Shown: positions 1 to 6,155, numbered from the stretch's first letter. The stretch: DNA of 8,439 nucleotides from Planctomycetaceae bacterium (GCA_016765335.1 JAESQE010000313.1:2051-10489), one strand, 5' to 3'. Program-made: numbers and translations. The notes: generated by a model from the sequence alone, not told the origin.

Positions 1-281
1 GTGCACGCAGCGGAGAAATGTTTCATAAAGAGCTTTTGGCCTCTTTAGTGGTCTATCATTTGGTGATGCAATTTCGTCGTCAGGCAGCGACGCTGATCAA
101 TGCATCGCCTCGCCAGATGAGTTTTAAACGCACGTGGACGACATTCCGTCAGTTTCTACTTTCTGCGATGTACACCGACCCCGCCGCCTGGCGTGAGCGG
201 TACCGCTTCGCACTGAGCTACGCGATGCGAGACAAACTTCCGAATCGCCCCGGACGAAGATTCGCCCGGGAAGCGTATTGA
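1..281 (+). CDS. IS4-type DDE transposase, C-terminal fragment (partial at window edge)
   Basis: The reading frame is open from base 3 to the TGA at 279-281, so about 92 residues of the C-terminus are visible and the start lies outside the window. The visible part begins ARSGEMFHKELLASLVVYHL. This matches the pattern just after the catalytic Glu in IS4-family transposases: a short S/T-x-E-M stretch, K-E-L, then a hydrophobic helix with a Tyr. The tail is basic (RPGRRFAREAY). The enzyme would cut and paste its own element through a DDE active site, which is off the left edge. One oddity is that the same frame continues after the TGA for 25 codons, with lysine- and arginine-rich content (KRPKSTHFAKRKKQ), to a TAG at 357-359. 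IS4 tails commonly end in such a basic stretch, so the TGA may be a nonsense mutation. I cannot tell whether the element is intact upstream. The ATG at 18 is internal, not a start. Confidence 0.72.
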   Translation, partial: ARSGEMFHKELLASLVVYHLVMQFRRQAATLINASPRQMSFKRTWTTFRQFLLSAMYTDPAAWRERYRFALSYAMRDKLPNRPGRRFAREAY

Positions 282-399
282 AAACGTCCAAAGTCAACCC
301 ATTTTGCAAAACGAAAAAAACAAACACAACCCATCGCCCCCAAAGTAAAGTACCATTAGACGCTTGCCGCTTACTTTCACTGGGAGCAACTGTCACATT

Positions 400-422
400 G
401 CTGGGACTTGTCCCAGCCTACG
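400..422. repeat. Short palindromic repeat (GCTGGGAC/GTCCCAGC hairpin)
   Basis: GCTGGGAC at 400-407 and GTCCCAGC at 410-417 form a perfect 8-bp inverted repeat with a 2-nt centre, or a 7-bp stem with a 4-nt loop. The right flank CTACG, read on the minus strand, gives CGTAGGCTGGGACAAG. The element at 8337-8369 begins CGTAGGCTGGAACAA, so the two look like one dispersed repeat family with different loop lengths. I recall this type as frequent between planctomycete genes, but could not check that. Confidence 0.6.
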
Positions 423-434
423 AAGAGATGAAAC

Positions 435-477
435 GGATCAGGCATTGATTGGCTAGGTGCCGAACAATGCCTGATCC
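435..477. repeat. Long inverted repeat / hairpin
   Basis: GGATCAGGCATTG (435-447) and CAATGCCTGATCC (465-477) are a perfect 13-bp inverted repeat. After one A-A mismatch the stem continues inward, with TTGGC (449-453) facing GCCGA (459-463) and one T-G wobble. This gives roughly 18 pairs around a 5-nt loop, TAGGT. No T tract follows on either strand, so it is not a textbook intrinsic terminator. It lies between the transposase remnant and the convergent PilZ gene. A bidirectional transcription-end structure, a palindromic repeat or an insertion-sequence end are all possible. Confidence 0.7.
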
Positions 478-532
478 AATGACGAAAAAACGCGACACTT
501 CTTAAAGTGGCAACAAATACGCTATCTGTGTA

Positions 533-961
533 TCAGATTGTTTCCATGCTGCACACACGACCGCCGCTCAGAATTTTCTGGTCATCGGTTGATCTGCACC
601 ATTTCAGATGCACAATTGCAATGTGTTTTTTCTGATGCGAATCTGCCCAGGAGATGGAAACATACTGCTCCGGAATGAGCAAGCCATGCTGTAGGTGGAC
701 GCCTTCATCGGAATAATCCAGAATCATCCCCGACTGCGATTCGCCCGTTGATTCAAGTTTTTCGTCCAGCGGATTGATTTCGACTTCGAATGATGCACGA
801 ATACGCTGCCTGGATCGCCTTTCTGAAGTAACGTCTTCTTTTATCCAGGACACCATTTTTTCAGCCGGCTTGGGAGAATTTGATGTGAAGTCGTTTCTGC
901 CATTCTCAAGATTCTGTTTGGCAGACTCAAAACGTGTTGCAAAATCAACAGAAGCGAACAT
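533..961 (-). CDS. Small PilZ-domain protein (putative c-di-GMP binder)
   Basis: This is a 142-residue soluble protein with no signal peptide or membrane segment. An N-terminal region of about 45 residues precedes a PilZ-like domain. The basic segment ERRSRQRIRASFEVEI contains the RxxxR signature (R49-R53). It is followed about 30 residues later by LDYSDEGVHL, which fits the (D/N)xSxxG signature (D82, S84, G87). The chain ends with beta-rich sequence containing HLKWCR and a final SGGRVCSMETI. In known PilZ proteins these two motifs clamp a c-di-GMP dimer, so ligand binding is plausible here. The output is unknown because no partner domain or neighbouring pathway gene is present. I chose the ATG at 959-961, not the in-frame TTG at 965-967, because AAGGGG lies 7 nt before the ATG. 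The gene is monocistronic and faces the transposase remnant. Confidence 0.68.
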   Translation of the reverse strand: MFASVDFATRFESAKQNLENGRNDFTSNSPKPAEKMVSWIKEDVTSERRSRQRIRASFEVEINPLDEKLESTGESQSGMILDYSDEGVHLQHGLLIPEQYVSISWADSHQKKHIAIVHLKWCRSTDDQKILSGGRVCSMETI

Positions 962-1368
962 AATCAAACCCCTTCATAAAAGTGATCAAGATGTTCAGTC
1001 GCGAAGGCCATCGTTGGGGTGAATTGCTACACCCGAAAACCTACCGCTACTCAACACACAAGCCCTTGTCGTGCCTTTGTTTTCATAAATCAAAAGAACA
1101 CTTCGTGGCCTGAAACACTATTACCTGTGCCTTGGCTGGGCGGTTAATTTCAGTAAAACTCCTTGTTTCCTGGACAATCAACATCGGTCTGAAACGGATT
1201 TTCCGATCTCGAAACATTGAGCAACATGCTACGTTGACGAATCGAAACGTAGTTGTTGAGATTTGGAATCATTGATGCGAAATAGCCATCAATCAGCCAT
1301 ATACAGAATGATTTGCTCTGTTAAAATGAGCATAGCTTACACCAAACTCAATTAAGGGAACCTTAAAG
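962..1368. other. Gene-free intergenic stretch between divergent genes
   Basis: No credible coding region is present. It must contain the minus-strand promoter for the PilZ gene and possibly a plus-strand promoter for the small ORF at 1369, but I find no convincing -35/-10 pair. A structured patch lies at 1229-1252, where CTACGTT faces AACGTAG over a 10-nt loop. This is flanked by CAAC/GTTG pairing and then TCTC/GAGA at about 1207-1261. It could fold as an RNA on either strand. A weaker GGGTG/CACCC pair lies at 1017-1034. Confidence 0.4.
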
Positions 1369-1482
1369 ATGAAGACTACTTGCTGGTATCTGTTGCTGCT
1401 ACTTGCATCTCTGTGTTCAAATACGACCGCTGATGCACAACAGACCAAGCAAGTTGCTCTTGCAATGGATGATTATCTATGA
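1369..1482 (+). CDS. Very short ORF with signal peptide (37 aa), possibly frameshifted remnant
   Basis: ATG at 1369 is preceded by AAGGG ending 10 nt upstream. The product starts MKTTCWYLLLLLASLCSNTT and continues ADAQQTKQVALAMDDYL. That is a classic Sec signal peptide: a Lys after Met, a run of Leu, small residues, and an A-D-A cleavage-like site near residues 21-23. Only about 14 residues would remain after cleavage, and I recognise no family. The +1 frame overlaps the end and runs on from an ATG at 1469 to a TAA at 1526-1528, giving MIIYEQQDRIYRAVLTSTK, which also looks protein-like. A single-base indel could therefore have split a secreted protein of about 50 residues. It may equally be a decayed gene start or a genuine mini-peptide. 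Confidence 0.4.
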   Translation: MKTTCWYLLLLLASLCSNTTADAQQTKQVALAMDDYL

Positions 1483-1589
1483 GCAACAGGACCGGATCTA
1501 TCGAGCCGTTTTAACATCGACCAAATAACCTTCGTGATCATTATTATACGCATTCGCATATTTGTTTGCGCGTTGAACATTCCCTAAGT

Positions 1590-1605
1590 CCTTGTCAGTA
1601 CAAGG
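1590..1605. repeat. Small hairpin CCTTGT/ACAAGG
   Basis: CCTTGT (1590-1595) and ACAAGG (1600-1605) form a perfect 6-bp stem with a CAGT loop, about 60 bp past the small ORF and 70 bp before folC. No T run follows, so calling it a terminator would be a guess. Confidence 0.35.
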
Positions 1606-1635
1606 CCACGAGTGAGAGCTTCACGCAAGTATTAA

Positions 1636-1665
1636 TTGTGTTTGGTATTAAATTTTTGTTAGACT
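1636..1665 (+). promoter_or_regulatory. Candidate sigma70-type promoter for folC
   Basis: TTGTGT (1636-1641) and TAGACT (1660-1665) are spaced by 18 nt and lie in a T/A-rich stretch. Transcription would start around 1672, only about 6 nt before the folC ATG. The folC message would then be nearly leaderless, which agrees with the absence of any Shine-Dalgarno sequence before position 1678. The match is modest and judged by eye. Confidence 0.3.
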
Positions 1666-1677
1666 AGTTTCGCAAAT

Positions 1678-3057
1678 ATGTTTTCCAGTTACTCACAAGC
1701 TGTTGATGCACTTTATCGACGAATCAACTTTGAATCTCTCGCCGCTGGAAAGCCCGGGGGATATTCCAGTGGCGATTTCAAACTGGATCGCATGAGAAAT
1801 CTGCTCGAAGCACTGGACAGCCCACACGAAAAGATTCCTGCTGTACATGTTGCGGGAACCAAAGGAAAAGGGACGACTTGTACTCTGGTTGCAAGTATTC
1901 TTCAGGAAGCTGGTTATCGCATCGGGCTTTTTACGTCTCCTCACATGTATCGAATTGAAGAACGATTCCAAGTGAACGGGCAATCGCCAACGCCATTGCG
2001 GTTTACGCAGATGGTCAATCAGTTGATGCCTTTTCTAGACAAGCTGGATGGGCCAGAATCTCAGCTCAACGCCACGTTCTTTGAAATTATTAACGCGATC
2101 GCCTGGCTATATTTTCTCGAAGAAGAAGTCGATATCGTTGTTCTGGAAACCGGCTTGGGAGGCAGGCTTGATTCAACCATTTTCTGCCAACCACTAGTCA
2201 CTGCCATTACGAGCATCTCCCTGGACCACACCAAAATCCTGGGAGAAACAATCGGAGAAATTGCCCGAGAAAAAGCAGGTATCCTGAAAACAGGCATTCC
2301 GTTGGTCAGCGGTGTGCTCGATCCCCAGGCACAACAGACAATCCATGAGATCGCGATCCAGCGTGACTGTCCTGTTGTGCAACTCGGTCGTGATTTTGAT
2401 TACCAAACAAAGAACAACTGGACTCAAAACAATCCCGTTCAACAGGTGCAATTCGACACGAAACCTGCTGATCCTGAAAAAGAATTATCATTCACATTGA
2501 AGCAACCGGGCAGCCCCATTGCTCAGAATGCTTCGCTAGCGGTGTCTATTATTCAGCAGTTGCCAAAGCAAAAATTCAATGTCTCATCACAAAACATTCA
2601 GCGAGCCATCTGTGATGTTGTCCTTCCGTTGCGATTTGAAATCCTTGAGCACGATCCCGTTACAGTGGTTGATTCTGCTCACAATCAAGCCTCGATTGAA
2701 GCAGTCATCGAAACAGCCCACCAGATTTTTCCCGGCAAGTTTCTCACTGTTATTCTCTCTGTTTCTCATGATAAAGACTACCTGGCAATTTGCAGGAAAC
2801 TACAGGGTGTTGATTTGGTGATTGTCACGAATTATTTGGGCAATCAACGAGCACTCTCTATCGGGGAATTAAAACGGGCTGTTCTTGCAGCGTGTGACGC
2901 AAACGTGATGACTGCCAACTCACCAGCAGAAGCTTGGATATTGGCTCAACAGGAAACAGTCACCCAGGGGGTGATTCTGGCAACCGGTTCGCTGTTCCTG
3001 GCAGCTGAAGTGAGAGAACTCGTACTTCAAAAACCAGGTTCTTCCAGCTTAACTTAA
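1678..3057 (+). CDS. folC: Bifunctional dihydrofolate synthase / folylpolyglutamate synthase
   Basis: A cytosolic Mur-ligase-fold enzyme. It uses ATP to add glutamate to dihydropteroate and then further glutamates to folates, which keeps folate cofactors in the cell. At 459 residues it is of normal length. The ATP-binding P-loop is VAGTKGKGTT (58-67). TSPHMYRIEERFQVNG (86-101) matches the family's folate-side loop. ETGLGGRLDST (157-167) and SLDHTKILGETIGEIAREKA (181-200) carry the central-domain signatures, including the conserved His and the K-A-G-I lysine (199) that is carbamylated in relatives. The C-terminal Mur domain has DSAHN (332-336) and ends with ATGSLFLAAEVR (435-446). The P-loop has Lys where E. 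coli FolC has Asn (GTNGKG). I recall this K form from other planctomycetes and eukaryotic enzymes. The ATG at 1678 gives the usual N-terminus, and there is no ribosome-binding site. Confidence 0.95.
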   Translation: MFSSYSQAVDALYRRINFESLAAGKPGGYSSGDFKLDRMRNLLEALDSPHEKIPAVHVAGTKGKGTTCTLVASILQEAGYRIGLFTSPHMYRIEERFQVNGQSPTPLRFTQMVNQLMPFLDKLDGPESQLNATFFEIINAIAWLYFLEEEVDIVVLETGLGGRLDSTIFCQPLVTAITSISLDHTKILGETIGEIAREKAGILKTGIPLVSGVLDPQAQQTIHEIAIQRDCPVVQLGRDFDYQTKNNWTQNNPVQQVQFDTKPADPEKELSFTLKQPGSPIAQNASLAVSIIQQLPKQKFNVSSQNIQRAICDVVLPLRFEILEHDPVTVVDSAHNQASIEAVIETAHQIFPGKFLTVILSVSHDKDYLAICRKLQGVDLVIVTNYLGNQRALSIGELKRAVLAACDANVMTANSPAEAWILAQQETVTQGVILATGSLFLAAEVRELVLQKPGSSSLT

Positions 3058-3063
3058 CCTGGT
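3033..3063. repeat. Hairpin straddling the folC stop codon
   Basis: ACCAGGTT (3033-3040) and AACCTGGT (3056-3063) form a perfect 8-bp inverted repeat with a 15-nt loop. The folC TAA lies at the base of the right arm. No T tract follows. It could slow or attenuate transcription into truB, or stabilise the 3' end of folC mRNA. It could also be chance. Confidence 0.35.
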
Positions 3064-3141
3064 CTGCAAACCTTGGCGTCTGTCCAAAATGAAAAACTCA
3101 TCACAACTTACAAATCAAGATTAATTAGCAAAGCAATAGAG

Positions 3142-4032
3142 ATGAATGGAATTCTTGTCGTTAACAAATCACCGGGTATGACCTCTCGCGATGTCGTCAA
3201 TCGTGTTCAGCGTCTGACCGGGATTCGCAAATGTGGTCATGCAGGAACACTTGATCCATTGGCGACTGGCGTGCTTGTTGTCTGCATGGGGCAAGCCACG
3301 CGGCTAGTCAGTTATGTGCAGAGCATGCAGAAAACATATCGTGCACAATTTCGGTTCGGCATCACCAGCGATACCGATGACATCGAAGGAGTCGTGACTC
3401 CGGTTGCGAATGCAGTCTGTCCGAGTGAAGCAGATTTGCAAGCTGCATTATTAGAAAACATGGGCGAAATCGACCAAGTTCCTCCTCAATATTCAGCCGT
3501 CAAAGTTAAGGGACAACGAGCATACAAACTAGCAAGAGAAGGGACCAAGGTGGAATTAAAAGCTCGCGTTGTTTCGATCCATCGATTCGACCTGCTTAAC
3601 TATCAAAGTCCTGACTGGGAAGCAATAATCGAATGCGGATCAGGAACCTATATTCGATCCTTAGGGCGAGACCTGGGGCAGAAATTCGGTTGTGGTGCGG
3701 TGATGACTTCCTTGTCCAGGGAAGCGATCGGCCAATTCTCTTTGGGGCATGCTGTTTCGCTGGAAGAATTGGAAGAAGGCAACTGGCAAGATGAATTGCT
3801 TCCTCCACGAGAGGCAACGAAGGGGCTGTTGGAATTTCATTGCAATTCCAATCAGACAGAAAACATCAAACACGGCAGAGCCATTCGGTTGTCAGAGATT
3901 TCTGCAAAAATCAACATCACAAACGAGGCCAACCAGCTTGCGATGATCGACCCCGAAGGCAAATTGGTTGCCATTGCAGAAATTGCCCACGAACTAAAGC
4001 TGGCCAAACCTCGCATCGTTTTTTCTGATTAA
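3142..4032 (+). CDS. truB: tRNA pseudouridine(55) synthase TruB
   Basis: Converts uridine 55 in the T-loop of tRNAs to pseudouridine, acting in the cytosol on single tRNAs. The product is 296 residues, within the usual range. It opens MNGILVVNKSPGMTS, the standard TruB start. The catalytic motif is GHAGTLDPLATGVL with Asp38 as nucleophile. Other family segments follow in order: KTYRAQFRFGITSDTDDIEG, QVPPQYSAVKVKGQRAY (substrate loop) and GSGTYIRSLGRDLG. A C-terminal TruB_C/PUA-like part ends DPEGKLVAIAEIA. An in-frame TTG at 3073 would add 23 residues with no family match, so I chose the ATG at 3142. folC ends 84 nt upstream on the same strand, so co-transcription is possible, although no start-stop coupling is seen. 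In many bacteria truB follows infB/rbfA. Neither is present here. Confidence 0.95.
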   Translation: MNGILVVNKSPGMTSRDVVNRVQRLTGIRKCGHAGTLDPLATGVLVVCMGQATRLVSYVQSMQKTYRAQFRFGITSDTDDIEGVVTPVANAVCPSEADLQAALLENMGEIDQVPPQYSAVKVKGQRAYKLAREGTKVELKARVVSIHRFDLLNYQSPDWEAIIECGSGTYIRSLGRDLGQKFGCGAVMTSLSREAIGQFSLGHAVSLEELEEGNWQDELLPPREATKGLLEFHCNSNQTENIKHGRAIRLSEISAKINITNEANQLAMIDPEGKLVAIAEIAHELKLAKPRIVFSD

Positions 4033-4034
4033 TG

Positions 4035-4070
4035 CCTACAGTATTGCAGGAACACAAGCTTCTTTTTTCT
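4035..4070. terminator. Weak candidate terminator between convergent truB and permease genes
   Basis: CCTACA (4035-4040) faces TGCAGG (4045-4050) over a GTAT loop with one A-C mismatch. A CTTTTTTC run lies at 4062-4069. The T run is over 10 nt beyond the stem, so this is not a clean intrinsic terminator. The 39-bp gap between two convergent stop codons is where one is expected. Confidence 0.25.
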
Positions 4071-4071
4071 G

Positions 4072-4827
4072 TCAGGAATTACCGGGGCTGCCTCGAAAGA
4101 TCATCAGGACAGACATCGCAACCAACAGCATCAAAGCGATTCTGCGAAATTGATTTTTGTCGATATGCCTTGTTGTACGATCCCCCAGCCAGCCACCGAT
4201 GTATCCAAACGGAATCGATACCGCTGCCATAATGAGAATCTCTTTTGTAAGCAATCCTGCAATGACAACTCCTGCTCCTTTGAAAAAGGTGAGCATCAAT
4301 AGAAACATTGTCACAAAAGCTTTGAACTGGCTGGCGGACCATTTCTGTTTGGCTGCAAAAATAATGATCGGGGGGCCGCCAATGGAAACTGCTCCGGTCA
4401 TAAACCCACTGGCACCGCCTGCAACGGCTGCCCAAAATCGATTCCAGCCGAGACTACCTGCTCGATCCGCTTTTTCTCGCAAGCCATCTACGGCCAAAAG
4501 GAGAATAATGACTCCGGTGCCCCGCATGAGCAGGTCCGCTGAAATGGTCTCAAAAACATACAAACCAATCGGCATTAACAGTGCAGAAAAGAGCACACAA
4601 ATCCCAAATAATCTACGGTCCAACTCTTGCCGATTCATCCAGGCTGCATAAATGATTGGCACAAAAGCACTGAAAGAAACAACCAGGTTCGCCTCGCGCA
4701 CTCCCATAAATTGTGTCAACGCAACTAACGCAACGAGCGCGTAGCCAAAGCCCATCGCACTTTGAACGAATGAAGACAACAGAATGGAAAGCGCAAACGC
4801 AATCCACAGTACAGCAGTTAGGTCCAT
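4072..4827 (-). CDS. TauE/SafE-family membrane permease (sulfite-exporter-like)
   Basis: A 251-residue integral membrane protein. Hydrophobic segments lie at roughly 5-24, 28-40, 46-64, 73-92, 100-114, 131-158, 168-190, 197-218 and 228-245. The order and spacing fit the TauE/SafE family (PF01925), which is built from two related halves. The two glycine-rich repeat signatures are visible: GFGYALVALVAL near the N-terminus (26-37) and SGFMTGAVSIGGPPI in the middle (140-154). Family members export small organic or sulfur anions such as sulfite or sulfoacetate, but substrates vary widely. No sulfur or taurine gene is nearby, so the substrate is not assigned. The gene is convergent with truB and has no co-directional neighbour within 270 bp. 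Its ATG at 4825-4827 has no clear Shine-Dalgarno sequence. Confidence is high for family and low for substrate. Confidence 0.88.
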   Translation of the reverse strand: MDLTAVLWIAFALSILLSSFVQSAMGFGYALVALVALTQFMGVREANLVVSFSAFVPIIYAAWMNRQELDRRLFGICVLFSALLMPIGLYVFETISADLLMRGTGVIILLLAVDGLREKADRAGSLGWNRFWAAVAGGASGFMTGAVSIGGPPIIIFAAKQKWSASQFKAFVTMFLLMLTFFKGAGVVIAGLLTKEILIMAAVSIPFGYIGGWLGDRTTRHIDKNQFRRIALMLLVAMSVLMIFRGSPGNS

Positions 4828-4925
4828 TGGAATTCTTTATCGGTATTCAATACGCATTGTCAGCTCAAGACTACGAACGATAGCTGATCGCTAATTATCA
4901 CTGGAATTGGTTCGAGTTTTGCCTT

Positions 4926-4957
4926 CGGGTAGCTTGGTAGAATAGATACCGCAACCC
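4926..4957. repeat. Possible degenerate REP copy
   Basis: CGGGTAGCT at 4926-4934 is identical to the left edge of the REP element at 5030, and GCAACCC at 4951-4957 is identical to its right part. The strong central hairpin is missing and replaced by a short GGTA/TACC pair (4936-4939, 4947-4950). The order and orientation match the 5030 copy. This may be a decayed or internally deleted repeat about 100 bp from the intact one, or a chance similarity. Confidence 0.3.
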
Positions 4958-5029
4958 AATAGAGCAAGCGAATCAATCCGAAAGCTTGTTAGTCAAAGCC
5001 ACCGTGTGATAATACAATTTGTTCATGTT

Positions 5030-5097
5030 GCCGGGTAGCTCAGACGACCCTTTCAGGGTCGTCTGAGTTGCGAAGCAACCCGAGGATTTGTTGTGGC
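5030..5097 (-). repeat. REP element A (downstream of the RAYT gene)
   Basis: The main hairpin has CTCAGACGACCCT (5039-5051) facing AGGGTCGTCTGAG (5055-5067) over a 3-nt loop, with 13 uninterrupted pairs. A second small hairpin, GTTGC-GAA-GCAAC, lies at 5067-5079. CGGGT (5032-5036) can pair with ACCCG (5078-5082) in competition with that small hairpin. The element ends in GAGGA plus a TTTGTTGTGGC tail. Read on the minus strand it matches copies B and C, so it is inverted relative to them. It starts 3 nt past the stop codon of the transposase gene. Confidence 0.88.
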
Positions 5098-5100
5098 AGG

Positions 5101-5613
5101 TTAATTAATAGATTGAATCGGCACACCAACGCAGTGGCCCAATTCATAATAGCGGGCTGAACTCCATTGCCAGTCGATTGCTCTTTCTGCAAGTCCTGCT
5201 CGAACGGGGTTCAAGTGCATGTACTGTAACTTTTCTTCCAATTTGGAAGAATCCTCGATATGGAATGCGTAATACTTTCGCTGCCAAAATGGGTCGTCGT
5301 CTTTAGTTTTAGAACGATACTCGTTCAGGGTCGGCAGGACTATTTGACGGATGTCGCGGGACGAAATCTGTTTCCACTGTTTCATAAAATAAGACAACTG
5401 GCCTGGCAAAGGGAACCAGACAACAGCATGCACATGATTGGGCATTATTACAAACCCGGTCAGCTTAGCGTTCTGTTTTTCTAATTGTGAATTCAGCACT
5501 CCCTGGACGATCTTTCGGGCCTGATCATTATCGAGTAGACGACGCCTGCGATAACATGAAAAAGTCACAAAATGGGCATACCGTTTGTCATCATAGATTT
5601 TCTGTTTTGGCAT
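5101..5613 (-). CDS. REP-associated tyrosine transposase (RAYT, Y1_Tnp family)
   Basis: A single-domain HUH nuclease related to IS200/IS605 TnpA. Such enzymes nick and join single-stranded DNA at REP hairpins through a covalent tyrosine-DNA bond. The protein has 170 residues, the usual size. The N-terminus YAHFVTFSCYRRRRLL is the typical first strand, and VIMPNHVHAVVWFP holds the HUH pair (H60, H62) that binds the metal. The mid-region YFMKQWKQ and PFWQRKYYAFHI are typical. YMHLNPVRAGL supplies the likely catalytic Tyr131, and the end WQWSSARYY is the standard RAYT finish. All key residues are present and the frame is intact, so it may be active. The gene sits between inverted repeats A (3 nt after its stop) and B (50 nt before its start), the arrangement expected for RAYTs and their REPs. 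No Shine-Dalgarno sequence precedes the ATG (upstream CAGAAAAAACCAG), suggesting low expression. Confidence 0.93.
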   Translation of the reverse strand: MPKQKIYDDKRYAHFVTFSCYRRRRLLDNDQARKIVQGVLNSQLEKQNAKLTGFVIMPNHVHAVVWFPLPGQLSYFMKQWKQISSRDIRQIVLPTLNEYRSKTKDDDPFWQRKYYAFHIEDSSKLEEKLQYMHLNPVRAGLAERAIDWQWSSARYYELGHCVGVPIQSIN

Positions 5614-5663
5614 CTGGTTTTTTCTGCCGATTTTGTGTTAGCGTTTTGTCTGTTGAGTGAATT

Positions 5664-5727
5664 GCCACATCCTCGGGTTGCTACGCAACTCAGACGACCC
5701 TGAACGGGATCGTCTGAGCTACCCGGC
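5664..5727 (+). repeat. REP element B (between RAYT and zinc-ribbon genes)
   Basis: Starts GCCACATCCTCGGG and ends CTACCCGGC, the reverse complement of copy A's two ends. The small hairpin GTTGC-TAC-GCAAC precedes the main hairpin at 5689-5718. In the main hairpin CTCAGACGACCC faces GGG, a bulged A, and TCGTCTGAG over a TGAAC loop. Compared with A it lacks ACAAA near its left end and carries the bulge and a longer loop. It ends 1 nt before the zinc-ribbon gene's stop codon. Confidence 0.88.
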
Positions 5728-5728
5728 T

Positions 5729-6154
5729 TCAATATATTATTGGGTCTAATGTAAGGTGACCTACCTTGCATTTGGGGCAATTACATTCTTCATCGAACCC
5801 TGCAACTAAAGACTCACTGTCACAGTCAGGACAAGGTACTGATTCAAAATCATAGTACACGAGATAACTTATCTCCTCGCCAATCATAAATTTGCTTTCT
5901 TCATCTCGACAAGCAACAACAGTCGTGCCTGTGGGAACTTGTTTGGGATCTCTGTCACGTTTCTTTTTACGTTTTCTGCGTACAGTACGGCAAATTGGTA
6001 CAACCTCATCGAAATTTGGCCCCCAATTTGATTTGGTGACACAAGTAAATACCGCCATGCATTGCAAACAAAGACAACTGCTGGATCCAGAATGATGATC
6101 GTGTCCAGCATAGAACTCGAATTTACATTTGCTACAATATGCACGGTTAGCCAT
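5729..6154 (-). CDS. Small protein with two predicted zinc ribbons, unknown function
   Basis: I do not recognise the family. The 141-residue protein has two cysteine sets. The first is CSKC (7-10) with CLCLQC (C29, C32), and the second is CPDC (108-111) with CNCPKC (C126, C129). Each set gives the two CxxC knuckles of a zinc ribbon. Extra cysteines lie at 27, 38, 55, 82 and 124. Between the ribbons is a strongly basic stretch, RRKRKKKRDRDPK (59-71), so binding to nucleic acid is plausible but unproven. There is no signal peptide or membrane segment. Translation should start at the ATG at 6152-6154, since GAGGAG ends 6 nt upstream, and five of those bases belong to REP copy C. The stop is 1 nt from REP copy B. 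The gene thus fills the space between two direct REP copies and is co-oriented with the RAYT gene. It could be a resident gene invaded by repeats or a passenger. Confidence 0.75.
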   Translation of the reverse strand: MANRAYCSKCKFEFYAGHDHHSGSSSCLCLQCMAVFTCVTKSNWGPNFDEVVPICRTVRRKRKKKRDRDPKQVPTGTTVVACRDEESKFMIGEEISYLVYYDFESVPCPDCDSESLVAGFDEECNCPKCKVGHLTLDPIIY

Positions 6155-6155
6155 T

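Larger units (their letters stand above)
282..532. other. Intergenic stretch with two hairpins
   Basis: No credible gene is present. Bases 282-359 read as a possible basic tail of the upstream transposase after its stop codon. The rest holds two inverted repeats (400-417 and 435-477, listed separately). There is also a weak 5-bp hairpin, CACTT/AAGTG, at about 497-510. A six-base run, TTTTTT when read on the minus strand, lies at 485-490. This could be a poor terminator for the minus-strand PilZ gene, but the spacer between stem and T run is too long to be convincing. Confidence 0.5.

Noticed and set aside
124..396. 90-codon minus-strand open frame
   Set aside because: It is antisense to the transposase fragment and its non-coding tail, with no recognisable motif.
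774..1022. 82-codon plus-strand open frame
   Set aside because: It overlaps the PilZ gene on the opposite strand and shows no domain or ribosome-binding site.
3073..3141. TTG-initiated extension of TruB
   Set aside because: The added 23 residues have no family counterpart, and the ATG at 3142 gives the canonical MNGILVVNK start.
4157..4651. 164-codon plus-strand open frame
   Set aside because: It is antisense to the TauE-type permease, whose hydrophobic pattern and family motifs are clear. The plus-strand product is low-complexity and matches nothing.
5032..5043. tRNA-like start (GGGTAGCTCAG) in the REP elements
   Set aside because: It resembles a tRNA D-arm sequence, but no anticodon arm, T-loop GTTCGA or acceptor pairing follows. 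The bases belong to the repeat's long hairpin.
5565..5780. 71-codon minus-strand open frame across REP B
   Set aside because: It runs through the repeat and into the RAYT start in another frame. Its content is a translation of the repeat, not a protein.
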